From positions 13,405,001 to 13,469,000 of the forward strand of contig NC_065875.1 in NCBI RefSeq assembly GCF_933775445.1: 64,000 nucleotides of DNA, read 5' to 3'. Below, in pieces: positions 25,026 through 36,098 of this stretch. Below the pieces are notes generated by a model, which was not told where the DNA came from, did not search any database, and saw nothing but the letters and a program-made list of their open reading frames with translations. How positions within the stretch are numbered: position 1 is the stretch's first letter; every line of letters begins with the position of its first letter. This stretch comes from Argentina anserina (lineage: Eukaryota; Streptophyta; Magnoliopsida; Rosales; Rosaceae). The position numbers and the translations under genes are program-made.

Positions 25026-28000
25026 ATGAGTACAGTTGGTAACAAGTGGGTGGATGAAGAGTTCTCAGTAGTTGGAGACAAAGGCGATATAGGGTTCATT
25101 GATTTCAATGATGATAAATCAGTTTGTAGTTACAACCCAGCTGAAGAGGGTCCGGTTCTTATTTCAGTCCCGTTCCCTTTGGTGGATGGAAAGCAAGGTC
25201 AAAAGCCTCAATCAGTAGTTGTAGGAGAAACAGTTTCGGAGAAAATTACGATTAAGAACACCACCAGTAAGCCAGTTGAGCTGTGGGGTGTTAAAATTTA
25301 TGCCTCAACCCCAGAGGACTCTTTTACACTTTCTCTGATTGAGCCTCCAAAGAAAGACTCTGGTGTAGAAGCCATTAGAGCCTTCCTCGAGTCTACTTCC
25401 CTTGAGGACAGAGTGCTGCAGCCGGGTGAAACTCTGCCTTTGTGGCTGTCTTGCAAGCCCAAGGAAATTGGTTTGCACACAACCGTGGTGCAGTTTGATT
25501 TCGAGGATAATCAGATTGAACGTGCTGTTTTTCTCTTGGCTGATGACAAGCTCTCCCAATCTCTCGCCTCAAAAAGACCATTTGAAAGACGCACGAAAAA
25601 AAAAGCACTTGTTGTGGAGTGCTATCATGTGGCTGTAGGCCCTAAGAAAAGAAATGAACGGCGACGCTACCAAAATAGGCTTCCGCGGTATGACATGCCA
25701 GTGGAACTTAGAGATTATCTATTGAGCGGGCAGGATCCTGAATGCATTACAGAAGGTCTTACAAAGAGGAACTATGCCGATCACTTCAAGACTTTACTGA
25801 TGTTGGAGGAAATACAGTTAGAGGTAAACTTCTTTTTTGTAACAACACTTTGTGGGGATTTTTGTGTTTTTTTTTCTGATTTGTGCGCAACGGTGATTTC
25901 TCAGGAAAGCATGAGAAGTTATGATATGGAATATGTTAGTATGAGGAGGAGGGGATATCATTATTTATCCCTTGAAGTCCCAGGGCTTGCGGAGAGAAGG
26001 CCTTCACTTGTCCATGGGGATCATGTTTTCGCCAAGCTTTCTGAGTATGCAGATGACACAACACTTGATCCATATCAGGTTGTTTGTCTTATATAAAATC
26101 TCGTCATCATGACTAAGCATTTTAGGCACTCATTGCTGTGATAAATACTATCATAAACACTATCATTTATTATAGGAATGATTTATGTTTTTAAATATCT
26201 TTTTATAACTGCTTCGCTCCACTCTAAATGGGCTCAAACTTTTGTTTTAATAGGGATGGTTGTATTATATATTCATGTCTACCTCTAAAAGCATTTTTAA
26301 TTTAATCTGATTACACCTAAAAGTCATTTTCTATTTTCACCATTCCAAGTTAGTTCATATATGATTTGGCTAGTTCATTCATTTATGTGCATACATTTCA
26401 CAAGCTGTTGGCCAATTCATGTATATTGGCCTTTTCCTTTCTCATTAATAATTTCTTATCTGTGATTATTATATCTAGAGTTACAGAAGCTATAGTTGAC
26501 TGAAGTTTTATTTGTTTTTCTCAGGGTTACATTCACCATGTAGAGGCTGATGAAGTCTACTTAAGGTTTGCCGATGACTTTCACGCAGAGCACAGAGATG
26601 GTAATCATTATAATGTGCAATTCACATATAGTCGAGTTTCCATGAGGAGGTTATACCATGCAACTGATGCTGCTGCACAGTTAGACACAAGGTTCCTATT
26701 TCCATCTGAGTCCCCTCAAAAAAGATGGATAAACGGCCCAAAACTGGTTCCTCTACCTTCTTGTAGACTAAATGAAGAGCAGATGTGTGCTGTTGAGATG
26801 ATCCTTGGCTGCAAAGGAGGACCACCTTATGTGATTCACGGACCTCCTGGCACAGGCAAGACAAAGACATTAGTGGAAGCCATCCTCCAACTCTACAAAG
26901 GTCAAGCACAAACTCGACTTCTCGTTTGTGCCCCTTCAAATAGTGCAGCAGACAACGTCCTGGAGAAACTCCTCAATGATAAGGCTGATATAGTAGTTAA
27001 AGAGAATGAAATATTTAGGCTCAATGCACCTTCCCGTCCTCTTGATGATATCAAGCCTGAATATATTAAATTTTGCTTCTCTGAGGATAATATCTTCAGC
27101 TGTCCTCCACCCAAAGCCCTCAGGGCTTATAGGATCATTATATCAACCTATATGAGTGCCTCTCTTCTTTATGCAGAAGGTATCAAAAAAGGTCACTTCT
27201 CTCATATTTTCTTGGATGAGGCAGGACAAGCTTCAGAACCAGAAACCATGATCCCGATAGCAAATCTGCATGGGGGGAATACAGTTGTTGTTCTGGCTGG
27301 AGACCCTATGCAATTAGGTCCGATCATAAACTCCCAGAGAGCAGAAGATTACTGTTTGGGCATATCATACTTGGAGAGGATGTTTGATTGTGAGTTTTAT
27401 AGACATGAGGATAACAGTTACGTAACTAAGTTGGTAAGAAATTACAGATGTCACCCAGACATTTTGCATCTCCCCAATGAGTTATTTTACGGAGGAGAGT
27501 TGCTTGCTTGTAAAGGTGAGTCAGTTTCCATCACTGCAAGGCTGGACTTTCTTCCTAATAAGGACTTTCCTGTGGCTTTCTTTGGCATTCAAGGCTGTGA
27601 TGAGAGGGAAGGAAATAATCCATCATGGTTTAATCGGACTGAGGCTAGTAAGGTAGTGGAGGTCACGAAGAGATTGACTGCAGGAAAGAACCTGAGTGAA
27701 GAAGATATTGGGGTCATTACTCCGTACCGACAGCAAGTGCTCAAACTGAAGAAAGCTTTCGAGGATTTGGACATGCCTGACATCAAGGTTGGAAGTGTTG
27801 AGCAGTTCCAGGGACAGGAAAGGGAAGTCATTATAATATCAACTGTCCGATCAACGATTAAGCACAATGAATTTGACAGAACATACTGTTTGGGATTCTT
27901 GAGCAATCCAAAACGGTTTAATGTGGCCATTACTCGTGCCAAATCTTTGCTGATTATAATTGGAAACCCACATATTATCAGCAAGGTATTGCCGTTTTTC

Positions 28001-28371
28001 TTAATAGTTGCACATATTATGTCTCTGATTAAATAAGGTTTACTTAAATAAATCTGTGCACTCCTTGTTAACTGACGTCAAGTGTTTGGTTTTGGAAGGA
28101 TCCTAACTGGAATAAGCTTCTGTGGCGCTGTGTAGACAACTCATCCTACCAGGGTTGTAATCTCCCTGTCAGGCAGGAGGAAATTTCTTATGAGAGCCCA
28201 ACACAGGAAGATCACTGGGACAACCCTGGAGAAAACAGTCAGTTCTCTAGAACTGATTCGTGGGTCCAAGGGTCGTGTGGAGCAGAAGCTGCACAGCCTA
28301 TTCAGGACAGTGATGGAGCTGGACTTCCCCAGCCTCTTGATGAATCCGAATGGTCTGATGGCTGGAAGTAA
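25026..28371 (+). CDS. SDE3: RNA helicase SDE3 (RNA silencing, MOV10 family)
   Basis: Four coding exons, 25026-25823, 25905-26078, 26525-27985 and 28099-28371, all with GT/AG introns, encode 901 residues (Arabidopsis SDE3 has about 1000). The N-terminal half is the conserved SDE3/MOV10 region ([37 protein letters not shown]). A UPF1-like superfamily 1 helicase core follows: Walker A GPPGTGKT at about 430-437, DEAGQ at 555-559, motif [11 protein letters not shown] near 584-591, then [10 protein letters not shown] and FNVAITRA. The ATG at 25026 matches the Arabidopsis start. The short C-terminal tail ends EWSDGWK, a single GW of the type that binds Argonaute. SDE3 acts in the cytoplasm to amplify sense and viral RNA silencing with RDR6 and AGO1. 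The gene appears intact. Confidence 0.95.
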
Positions 28372-28744
28372 ACGCATAGCTTCTAGACATGATGGGGACA
28401 CGCTTTATCGGGGCACCTGGATCTATAGTCCTGGAATCAATTTTAGCTAGAACTGTATTTGCTTCCTTTCAGGTTAAGCATCACTATGTGGCCTTTAGAT
28501 TGGGATTCGAAAATATAATCCCATGGCCTTATGACTGTTGATTTGTTAATCTATTGCTGGTGAAGTTACCTATGGTTTGCCTCAAAGATTTTAGCCTATT
28601 ACTTTTCACTGATGAGAATATACATCTCTCCAGAAAACTAAAGATCTCAAATCTCATTGCTCAATTAGGCAGAAATGTAAAGAATTCACAAATGAAACTC
28701 ATGAATGCCAAATCTAACAAAGAAATTGATGAAGAAAATCAAGG
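28372..28744 (+). other. 3' UTR and spacer downstream of SDE3
   Basis: Non-coding; the 3' UTR of SDE3 probably ends within this stretch. No other feature seen. Confidence 0.5.
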
Positions 28745-28927
28745 AACCTGAGCAGAGCGACTCGAGAGAAGTAGAGGCCGCGACGGAGCTCTGGTTGCGG
28801 CAGGCGGAGGAGAGCGAGAGGACGCGAGTGACAGTGGCCGGAAAGCCGAGCATTGAAGGATCTTGGACGAGGTAGCAGAGGCAAACGACGTGGCCGGAAT
28901 CCTCCGCCGACGAGAAAGCGTCGTAGC

Positions 28928-29789
28928 CAGGGGCGGAACCACTTGGAGGGCTGGTAGGGCTATAGCCAAGCTGAAAATTGTGCTTAAATAGTATCAAGTA
29001 TATGTGCTACTCTTATTAAAGTTTAAGTTGGTGGAGTTGGTTAAAGACCAAGTATAATTATCCTTAGATAGAGTTCGTTGTGGATTGATTCACACTTTCC
29101 TCATTTTGTTTTTCTCTTTTTTCATCCATGGTTTTTTTTCCTCCTTTCCAATTCTTTCATTTTTCAATCTTTTTTTGTTTTTCTCTTTTTTCATCTCTAA
29201 TTTTTTCTTCTCCTTCCCAATTCTTTTATTTTTCAAATTTTTTCTCTATTCTTTTACTTTACATTTATGTCTATTATTTTTTATTAGTAAATCTATATTT
29301 ATTTCTATTCTCTCCTCTTTTTATTTTTCTCTTTTTTCATCCCTGATTTTTTCTTCTCCTTTCCAATTATTTCCTTTTTCAATATTTTTTTGTTTTCTCT
29401 TTTTTCATCCCTAATTTTTTCTTCTGCTTCCCAATTTTTTTATTTTTCAATTTTTTCTCAATTCTTTTGCTTTACATTTCTGTCTACTATTTTTTATTAG
29501 TAAATCTATATTTATTTCTATTCTCATTTTTCTTATTTTTTTCATCCCTGTTTTTTTTTCTCATCCTTCCCAATTATTTCCTTTTTCAATTTGTTTCTCT
29601 ATTATTTTACTTTACAGTTTTGTCTACTATTTTCTATTAATAAATCTATATTTATTTATATTATCTCCTCAATTTTCTCACTATTTTTCTTTAGTTACAA
29701 CATATTCTTTAGATATTTAATTTTTTATCAAAAAGTTTTTTATGCCTTAAATCAGCCCTACCCATTCTCCATTCCTAGTTCCGTTTCTG
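28928..29789. mobile_element. Non-autonomous hAT element, 862 bp, inserted in the LTP pseudogene
   Basis: Terminal sequences are CAGGGGCGGAACCA and, at the other end, TAGTTCCGTTTCTG; their inverted match is 10 of 14. Flanking 8-mers GTCGTAGC (28920-28927) and GTCGCAGC (29790-29797) match at 7 of 8 bases, a slightly mutated target duplication. CAGGGGCGG is a common terminus of plant hAT elements. The interior is T-rich and repetitive and does not encode transposase. Confidence 0.88.
29085..29700. repeat. T-rich internal tandem repeats of the hAT element
   Basis: TCTA(C/T)TATTTTTTATTAGTA recurs at about 29267, 29482 and, diverged, 29622. TTTTTTCATCCCTGATTTTT-like words recur between them. Long open frames on the + strand here (F/L/S-rich) are produced by this low-complexity sequence and are not genes. 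Confidence 0.75.
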
Positions 29790-30003
29790 GTCGCAGCATT
29801 TGGACGCCGGCGCGTCGGAGAGGTTGTTCGGCGGCGACGCCACGTAGGAAAGGCACGGCAAGGAGCGATGAGCTCTTTGGCGCAAGTAGACGGCGGGATT
29901 CTGTTGTTGACTGCGCGGAGGCGAGAGTGAGGAAAATCGAAGCGAGGAGGAGGACGGCCATGAGAGAGGAGTTCAGAGCGGCAGTGGTGACGGTGGTGCT
30001 CAT

Positions 30004-30329
30004 GACGGAAGGGAGAGATAAATGGCGGGAAAGGAAGTATTGTTGTCTCGGAAATGCCCTTACTGGTTTGTGTGATTTACGATCTTGTACAGTTAGTTAG
30101 GGTAGCACACTACTTGTGGAGAAGGCAGTTAATATCGGTTTACTTTGTTAACGGAAAAAGAAGAAGCAGCAGAGATTTTAGAGTGATATTGGATTGCAGA
30201 CTTGCAGCAATGAAGAGATTCCCTTCTCAACGATATCAGTAATATAATTCGTTTGGTGTTTTCGGGTGTTTGCAAAAGAACTTACATCACATTTTTTCGA
30301 GATGTTGTTTATTTTTCTCTTATATATGG
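30004..30329. other. Spacer upstream of the LTP pseudogene
   Basis: Non-coding; may contain the former promoter of the pseudogene. Nothing else seen. Confidence 0.5.
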
Positions 30330-30893
30330 TAGGGGTGGGTATAAAAAACGGAAATCCCGATCCCATCCTAAAATTCATAGGGACGGGACGGGACGAAACG
30401 AAGGTCTAAAAACGTTCGTCCCGTCCCGATCCCGTCCCGTTTCATAATGGTGGGATGGGACGTGGGACGAATAATTTATATCCCGCTTCGTCCCGTCCGG
30501 TCCCACCTTTAATGAAAACTTAAAAATTCTTATATATTTGTATAAAAATGAAACTAATTTATGTTCTTAATAACTCTAAAATTCTATCAACTCAAATAAT
30601 AATGGTAAATTATAATATTTTGAACATAATATGCATTTTTTTTATTAAAATTTCATTATTAAATGTTACTTTGTTAATGAAAAAGTGAAAATATAGATTT
30701 TTATTTAACTTCATAGGAAAGTGGGATTTGTCCCGTTCCGTCCCAACCGGGATTAATCCCGAGTGTGATGCATTCTTAAAAACCCTCGTCCCGTCCCGAT
30801 CCCGTCCCGATTCAAAAGAGTGGGACGGGACGTGGGATGAGTCCCGTCCCGTCCCATCCCGTCCCGTCCCATCCCGTCCCGTGCCCACCCCTA
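30330..30893. mobile_element. Non-autonomous hAT element (family A), second copy, 564 bp
   Basis: Same family as 8311-8863 but in reverse orientation. The ends are TAGGGGTGGGTA and TGCCCACCCCTA. The perfect 8-bp direct duplication ATATATGG lies at 30322-30329 and 30894-30901. Subterminal CCCGTCCCGATCCCGTCCC-type repeats are inverted between the two ends. No coding capacity. Confidence 0.93.
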
Positions 30894-31155
30894 ATATATG
30901 GTGTTCAATCCTGAAATTTTAGGACTTAGTTGTTGGCAAGATAATTGCTTTTAGTATTGAAAATAAAGAAATTCTTTGTATGTGAACTATTTGATCACAG
31001 CTTACACGAAGGTGACAGTGTAAATAAAAAACAGTACATGCTACATAGAAAAGTTTATTATAAGCAATAATCCTAATTTTCTCAATTAGTTGTACCCTTA
31101 TATTTCTAAACTTTTGGATTCAATATTGTCTGATAATCACTTAATCAGCATATTG

Positions 31156-31377
31156 CTACCACATGGTCTGCAAGTTAACTGGGTTGAAGGAGTCATTATG
31201 CCTACTACTCGGGGGAGGTCGCTTTGGGGCTGAAGGGCATGAAAGTTCTTCGGTTCTTGACGTTTTAGCTTTTTTGGAATAGGGTGTTGTTGAATATGTC
31301 TTATTGTTGCCTTCAGATGCCCAGTTCTTGTCTTCAGAGCTCCAGCTGTTGCCTTCAGATTCTGACCCTCTATTCAT
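31156..31377 (-). CDS. SIAMESE-RELATED-like cyclin-dependent kinase inhibitor (SMR family)
   Basis: Single-exon ORF of 73 residues, in the size range of plant SMR proteins, which are also intronless. The middle reads YSTTPYSKKAKTSRTEEL, then SCPSAPKRPPPSS; this corresponds to the family's STTPTSKEAKIP and CPPAPRKxRP motifs. The C-terminal end SFNPVNLQTMW aligns with the cyclin-binding REFFxPPDLExVF motif but is degenerate. SMRs bind CDK-cyclin complexes in the nucleus, block mitosis and promote endoreduplication. The ATG at 31377 is the only reasonable start. The assignment rests on short motifs in a low-complexity protein, and the altered C-terminal motif raises the possibility of reduced function. 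Confidence 0.6.
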   Translation of the reverse strand: MNRGSESEGNSWSSEDKNWASEGNNKTYSTTPYSKKAKTSRTEELSCPSAPKRPPPSSRHNDSFNPVNLQTMW

Positions 31378-31971
31378 CTTTATTTAGTTGAGCGATTTAC
31401 TGAAATCAGAGAACAAATAGCTATAAATTCTAGTCTGAGAATTTGATGAGAATTACTAGGCCTCTAAATATATAGGGCTAGTTTTCCGTTTTGTAAAGAC
31501 AACAGGAATTGTAATAGAACTAGGAAAACTCTTTTCCGAGCATGATAGGAAATGGTATTGCTCAATCCGGAAAGGAAAAATTTCCAGAGAATTAATACTT
31601 ACAGTTTAAAAATCTTTTAAATTGAAAATTTGATGTTAGCGACATGAGAAATTGTGATTGAACTAGGATTTTCTTTTGCTAAGCATGATAGGTACATGAA
31701 AATTTCCTTATCAGAATAGGAAAGAGCATCAGTAGCTACTGGTTAACAGGATAGGTGGATTGTTTACTTACTAATGATCTTAAATCTTAAGAAGATGAAT
31801 TAATACATGTATTCATTCAAGATATATAATACAAAAGAAACATTTTAGTAAATAAATACCAACATGGCTTACAATGATCTGATGTACTACACTCACACCC
31901 AAAAAAGAATATTTCTCATACTAAGTAACAATACATGCATAGAGAACTAGATCGAGAAGCACAAGATCCAC
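31378..31971. other. Intergenic spacer
   Basis: AT-rich; contains the 5' side of the SMR-like gene and the 3' UTR of the minus-strand LTP gene. The phrase GAAATTGTGATTGAACTAGGA and a relative (GGAATTGTAATAGAACTAGGA) occur at about 31504 and 31647, a diverged local duplication. Confidence 0.5.
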
Positions 31972-32389
31972 CTAGCAAAACTTCAACACAAGAACAGCTG
32001 AAGTGAATAGCAGAAGAGAAGGCGAGAGAGCGTAAGAGAGTATGGCACCCGATCCCGATGGAGTTAGAACTGGGCGGCTCCCAGTAGTAGCTGTTGGAGC
32101 TTCAGAAACCCCTGTTGATGATGGTGTTGCGTTGGATTCCGGTGCCTCAGCAGATGAGGTAGGTTCAGGGACAGTAGAAGCTAGTAGCAGTCAGCAGAAA
32201 CATGTATTAGTGATTCAATTTAAATGATACATTCAATTTAAATATATTGATATATTAAATTTAAACATGTACAGCATATCTGGAAATTAGTGATTCAAGG
32301 GATTTTACCTGTTGGACCGGCAGATGGTGAAGCTCCAGGAGAAGAAGTTGGTGCTTGAAAATTAGGACCTGCAACATACAATTTAGTCA

Positions 32390-32479
<90 letters not shown>

Positions 32480-33109
32480 TCTAGCAACTATAGAGATTAT
32501 AAATAAATTTCTCTTTTTTGTCAATCAGATGAATTCGAATAAGTGATGTTAGATGGTAATTTGCGGTCGTACTATTTAACAAGGGAACAATTCTCGACAT
32601 ATTGAACTGGTTTAATGTTTTAGAGTAATGATGATACCTGGAGCAGGAAGAGGTGCACCAGTGGCTGCATTTAGTAACATAAACATGTTAGCATTTTGAT
32701 GAACAAAGACGCAGAATAATGTTAACATCCAACAGCATTAACAAAAGAACTTCTTACCCTTGCATTGGAGTGGGACTCCAGGGGTGTTGCAAGCACGGGG
32801 AAGCGAGATGGCGAGAGTACGGTTGATTGGTAGTTGGAAGGGAACACTTCCGGTTACAATGAGGCACATACAGTCCCTGCTGGTACTTGTGAGATTCTTG
32901 AGCGAATTGCAACAGTCTGCGGTTGGTGCAGTACCGCCAGTACCGTTGGCGGTGCTGTTAGTGAGGAAGTTCATGCAAGGACTGAAACTCGCAATATTAG
33001 CAGCAGTGCAAGGGGTGCCAATTTGACCATATACAACTGGCATAATTGAGACAGCAGCCATTGCCATGACCATGAGTACCAGACGGGCAGAAGGCACTGA
33101 AATTGCCAT
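31972..33109 (-). CDS. GPI-anchored non-specific lipid transfer protein
   Basis: Minus-strand exons are 33109-32758, 32664-32638, 32368-32309 and 32180-31972. All introns have GT/AG ends and are in phase 1, giving 215 residues. Residues 1 to about 29 are a signal peptide. The eight-cysteine motif is complete: C34, C45, C66-C67, C80-x-C82, C107, C116. The tail encoded by exons 2-4 is rich in Pro, Ser, Thr and Ala, as expected for a glycosylated linker. It ends in a hydrophobic stretch (SYALSPSLLLFTSAVLVL) that serves as GPI-anchor signal. These proteins sit on the outer face of the plasma membrane and help deliver cuticular or suberin lipids. The gene is intact and divergent from the LTP gene at 34284. 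Intron 2 carries a TA/GA microsatellite. Confidence 0.9.
32393..32476. repeat. Compound (TA)n(GA)n microsatellite in intron 2 of the LTP gene
   Basis: About 30 bases of TA followed by about 50 bases of GA, uninterrupted. Open reading through it (YIYIYI then EREREREF) is an artefact. Confidence 0.95.
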
Positions 33110-34283
33110 TGCTAGCTTAAATGTGGAAGCAAAGTGCTTTTGATGGAGTAGGATGTTTGTACAAGCTTATGGTTTTAGCTAGGTAGAAACAGATGGACTT
33201 AATGAGGTGCTTCTGTTATCAACGAGAGTATTTATAAGTGAGAAAGATTAAGAGAATGTGCAACTCTGGAAGGCAGAAAATCAAAGGTGGATAAGTTTGG
33301 TTTTGGAGCTGAACCACCTTAACGAACTTTGTATAAGCGAAGGGTATTTAAGTAGGTGTGATTAGCATTATATGACACCTGTCAACTGGAGCCCATTTCT
33401 AATCCCATACGTCAACTCTTACGGCTTCTGGGTTGCCTAATATCTCAAATCTGTTGGAAACTTTGGAACTAAAGGAATGAAGGGATGCTCTTTCTCACAT
33501 AAGAAAACACTGATCAAGTGTTCAGGTAAAGAATCAATTTTTATTGGTGTTTAGAACCCTCCATAAATTCAATTCTCATTTGACTCCAATTGTCCAAATG
33601 GCAAATTACTGGAAGAGATTTGTCCTTTCAGAAACGAGCTATGTTCATAACTTAGGTAGGCAAACTATCAAAAACAAACTCGGAACCTCCAGCTTATGTC
33701 ACTAGACTAAACCATTATAGGCCATTCGACATTTTGTTGATCATATTTATGTCAAAGAAAAAAAAATCACCAGTTCAGAGTAATTGACCATACTTCTCTG
33801 GAAAGGTATTAAACATGATTCGTAGTTCACAATGATAATATGAGATCAGTTTCTGTATGAAACTACAACAAGCAATAAATATGTGTAAGAGAAAAGAATG
33901 TGATATCACTCCTCTTATCTTCTAACATCTGTAGTTAGTATTGTTGGAAAGCTTAGAATTTCCGCTTTCTAAAGTCTTCAGCTTCAAACACCTCAAAACT
34001 GGTTGCAACAAAAAATAATAGAAGTTGGTCACCTTCAATAACCGACTTTTAAACTATTCTTACGCAAGTTTAGCCAAAAGAAAATTTTCAAGATAGTTAT
34101 ATCAAAATTTATTATTAGGAAGAGTTGGTTACCCACCTAAGCCAGATCCTTCTGTATCCTGAAACGATCCGCACCCTACAAAAGGCACATACTACTCTAC
34201 CCATATCATCAAATTTAGCAAAGCCTGAAGTATCAGTACAGCCTGAAGTGATCTCAACTTCTAAGCCAACTCAAGAATCTATA
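33110..34283. other. Shared upstream region of two divergent LTP genes
   Basis: About 1.17 kb separates the start codons of the minus-strand and plus-strand LTP genes. It contains AT-rich DNA with no gene or clear transposon. An open frame continues upstream of 34284 (to 34125), but the residues before MAQRIEM lack signal-peptide character and are taken as leader. Confidence 0.6.
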
Positions 34284-34959
34284 ATGGCACAAAGGATTGA
34301 AATGAGTCTTGTCCTCCTTCTGGTGACCATATTCTTGGCGAGAGGAGCAGCGCAGTCAAGTTGCACAAATGTGATAATCAGCATGTCCCCATGCCTCAAT
34401 TACATTACAGGAAACTCGTCAACTCCATCTTCAGGATGCTGCTCCCAGCTTGCTAGCGTTGTTCGATCAAACCCACAGTGCTTGTGCCAGGTCCTTAATG
34501 GTGGCGGATCATCACTAGGGATCAATGTCAATCAAACTCAGGCTGTTGCTTTACCTGGTGCTTGCAATGTTCAGACTCCACCCACCAGCCAGTGTAATGG
34601 TAAGAACATCTAGATGTTAACTCATTGTATTTTGCATCATTGTCATTTTAAATCTGCCGCTAAATGCTTGTACCACTAAATTATGCAGCTGCTTCTCCCG
34701 CTGACTCTCCTGCAGGAACACCCGATGATTCATCAAACACAGTTCCCTCAGGTACAAAACAGTACGATTTTTTTTTTGTGCAAGAATGAGATTGCGGGCA
34801 TTAGTAATAAGTTTTCATTTTGGTGTTTGTGCAGGAAGTGGATCCAAAACTGTACCAACCACTGACGATGGCTCATCTGATGGAAACACTATCAAGTTGT
34901 CTATGACTCAACTCGTTGTGTTATTTGCTGCAGCATTTGCTACTCTTTCAGTGTGCTGA
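34284..34959 (+). CDS. GPI-anchored non-specific lipid transfer protein (LTPG, xylogen-like)
   Basis: Exons 34284-34599, 34689-34751 and 34835-34959 join in phase 1 at GT/AG introns to give 167 residues. The start at [19 protein letters not shown] was preferred to an upstream ATG at 34125 because it puts the hydrophobic signal peptide at the N-terminus. The eight-cysteine motif is complete: C27, C37, C52-C53, C66-x-C68, C94, C104. A Ser/Pro/Thr/Asp-rich linker follows ([16 protein letters not shown]) and then a C-terminal hydrophobic GPI-anchor signal ([17 protein letters not shown]). The domain layout is that of Arabidopsis LTPG5-like and xylogen-type proteins at the cell surface. Intact. 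It lies head to head with the gene ending at 33109. Confidence 0.9.
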
Positions 34960-36098
34960 TTTTCATTTCTGTTATCCTATCTATCAGGCTACACATATTC
35001 CTGGATACTCTTGGGTCTTGATTTTTTATGATTGTTGTTATATTCCTTAATACATGTTATTTATTTATTTATTGTGACCTCAGAAAGGTTGTTTTATGTA
35101 CTACTAAGACACATCCTGGTGTCTTCATAATAAAGTTTTTGGTTCTGAGCATATAAAGTAAATATTGTTTCTTTGAAACTCCTTCAGAGTTTCTTGGAAA
35201 CAGAAGGCCTAATTTGATTCACGAAAATATAGAGTAAGTCATTTTCTTTCCCATGGGCAGCAAAAACATATCACACAAACTTTATATTCCAATTTTTTGG
35301 TAATACAAGGAAAATTTCAAAAAGTTTGTAATTAGTTCAATGAAATAATGAGATGTGAGTAATAAATGCAAGAAAAGAAAGCAGGAGGGAAATACTTTCC
35401 TCCTTATCGTCCCCTTTCTTTAAAGAAATTTTTTCCTTTCCTAGTGCATCCCCAATGCATCAATTTTCCTTTTCCATGCTTCACTTCCACAAAACAAACT
35501 AGGCTTAAATATATTTTGAACATGCATTTGCACACTAGTAGCAAGATACCGAGCAAGTCCATCAGTAAAGAAAGATAACCTTGTGATGCTAGGGTACATG
35601 CTCCACACACTTTATAATAACAAACTCGCAGCTGCAATAAACATAATACTCAGGTGAATCATGTGGCAATCTTCATGCCAAGTAAAGTCCATCAGCATTA
35701 CAGAAACGTCTATACTGTCATCAAAACTGTCCAAACCTGGTCCAAAGATGAAGATTTTGTCATTATCTTGTGATCAAATTGGGGCCAAAATTTCAATCAC
35801 TATCAGTGTTGAAAATGGGATTGGCAGATAAAAATACAAATTCACTTTGCAATGACTATAAAACTTATCCAGCTACAGGACCTCAAACAGCACAAATGTA
35901 TCACTGGTGATATATTATCAACTGGATAAAATTGCATGATAGTATTATCAATCAAATAGTCTTTTTTGCAATAAACCAGGGGGGTTTTAACTAGGGTGGG
36001 AAAAGAAGTGACTGCATATGAGAAAATAGGTAAACAATTTGAAATTTGTTAGCATTGTAAATCTTGATGTTGTTTATTATGGTACTACAACCTTAATG
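34960..36098. other. 3' UTR of the LTP gene and intergenic spacer
   Basis: A polyadenylation signal AATAAA lies at 35129. The rest is AT-rich with no supported gene; ORFs near 35366-35637 have no recognised motif. Confidence 0.55.
35129..35134 (+). terminator. Probable polyadenylation signal AATAAA of the + strand LTP gene
   Basis: Canonical hexamer 170 bp after the stop codon, in a T-rich context suitable for a plant 3' end. Confidence 0.5.

Larger units (their letters stand above)
28745..30003 (-). pseudogene. Lipid-transfer-protein (LTPG-type) pseudogene split by a hAT element
   Basis: On the minus strand ATG 30003 opens a signal peptide (MAVLLLASIFLTLASA). Reading must then change frame twice to follow the eight-cysteine motif: STCAKELIAPC, then LSYVASPPNNLSD and KCCDAF, then CLCYLVQDPSMLGF and SLSSAC, with a last cysteine in SLESLC. 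The whole motif, C-C-CC-CxC-C-C, is therefore present but not in one frame. In addition an 862-bp hAT element (28928-29789) cuts the exon within the codons after KCCD. Homologues are secreted, usually GPI-anchored lipid-binding proteins, and two intact relatives lie 2-4 kb away. Any downstream exons with the anchor signal were not found; the first exon probably ended near 28748 at CAG|GTTCC. Confidence 0.75.

Noticed and set aside
29085..29700. Long F/S/L-rich ORFs resembling membrane proteins
   Set aside because: Produced by the T-rich tandem repeats within the hAT element.
30610..30922. ORFs with GRDGTGRDGTGRD and SRPVPSRPVP repeats
   Set aside because: Translation of the subterminal repeats of the small hAT element.
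32355..32546. ORF with IYIYIY and ERERER runs
   Set aside because: TA/GA microsatellite in an intron of the LTP gene.
34125..34283. Upstream extension of the + strand LTP reading frame
   Set aside because: Would bury the signal peptide 53 residues inside the protein; the ATG at 34284 gives a normal secreted LTP.
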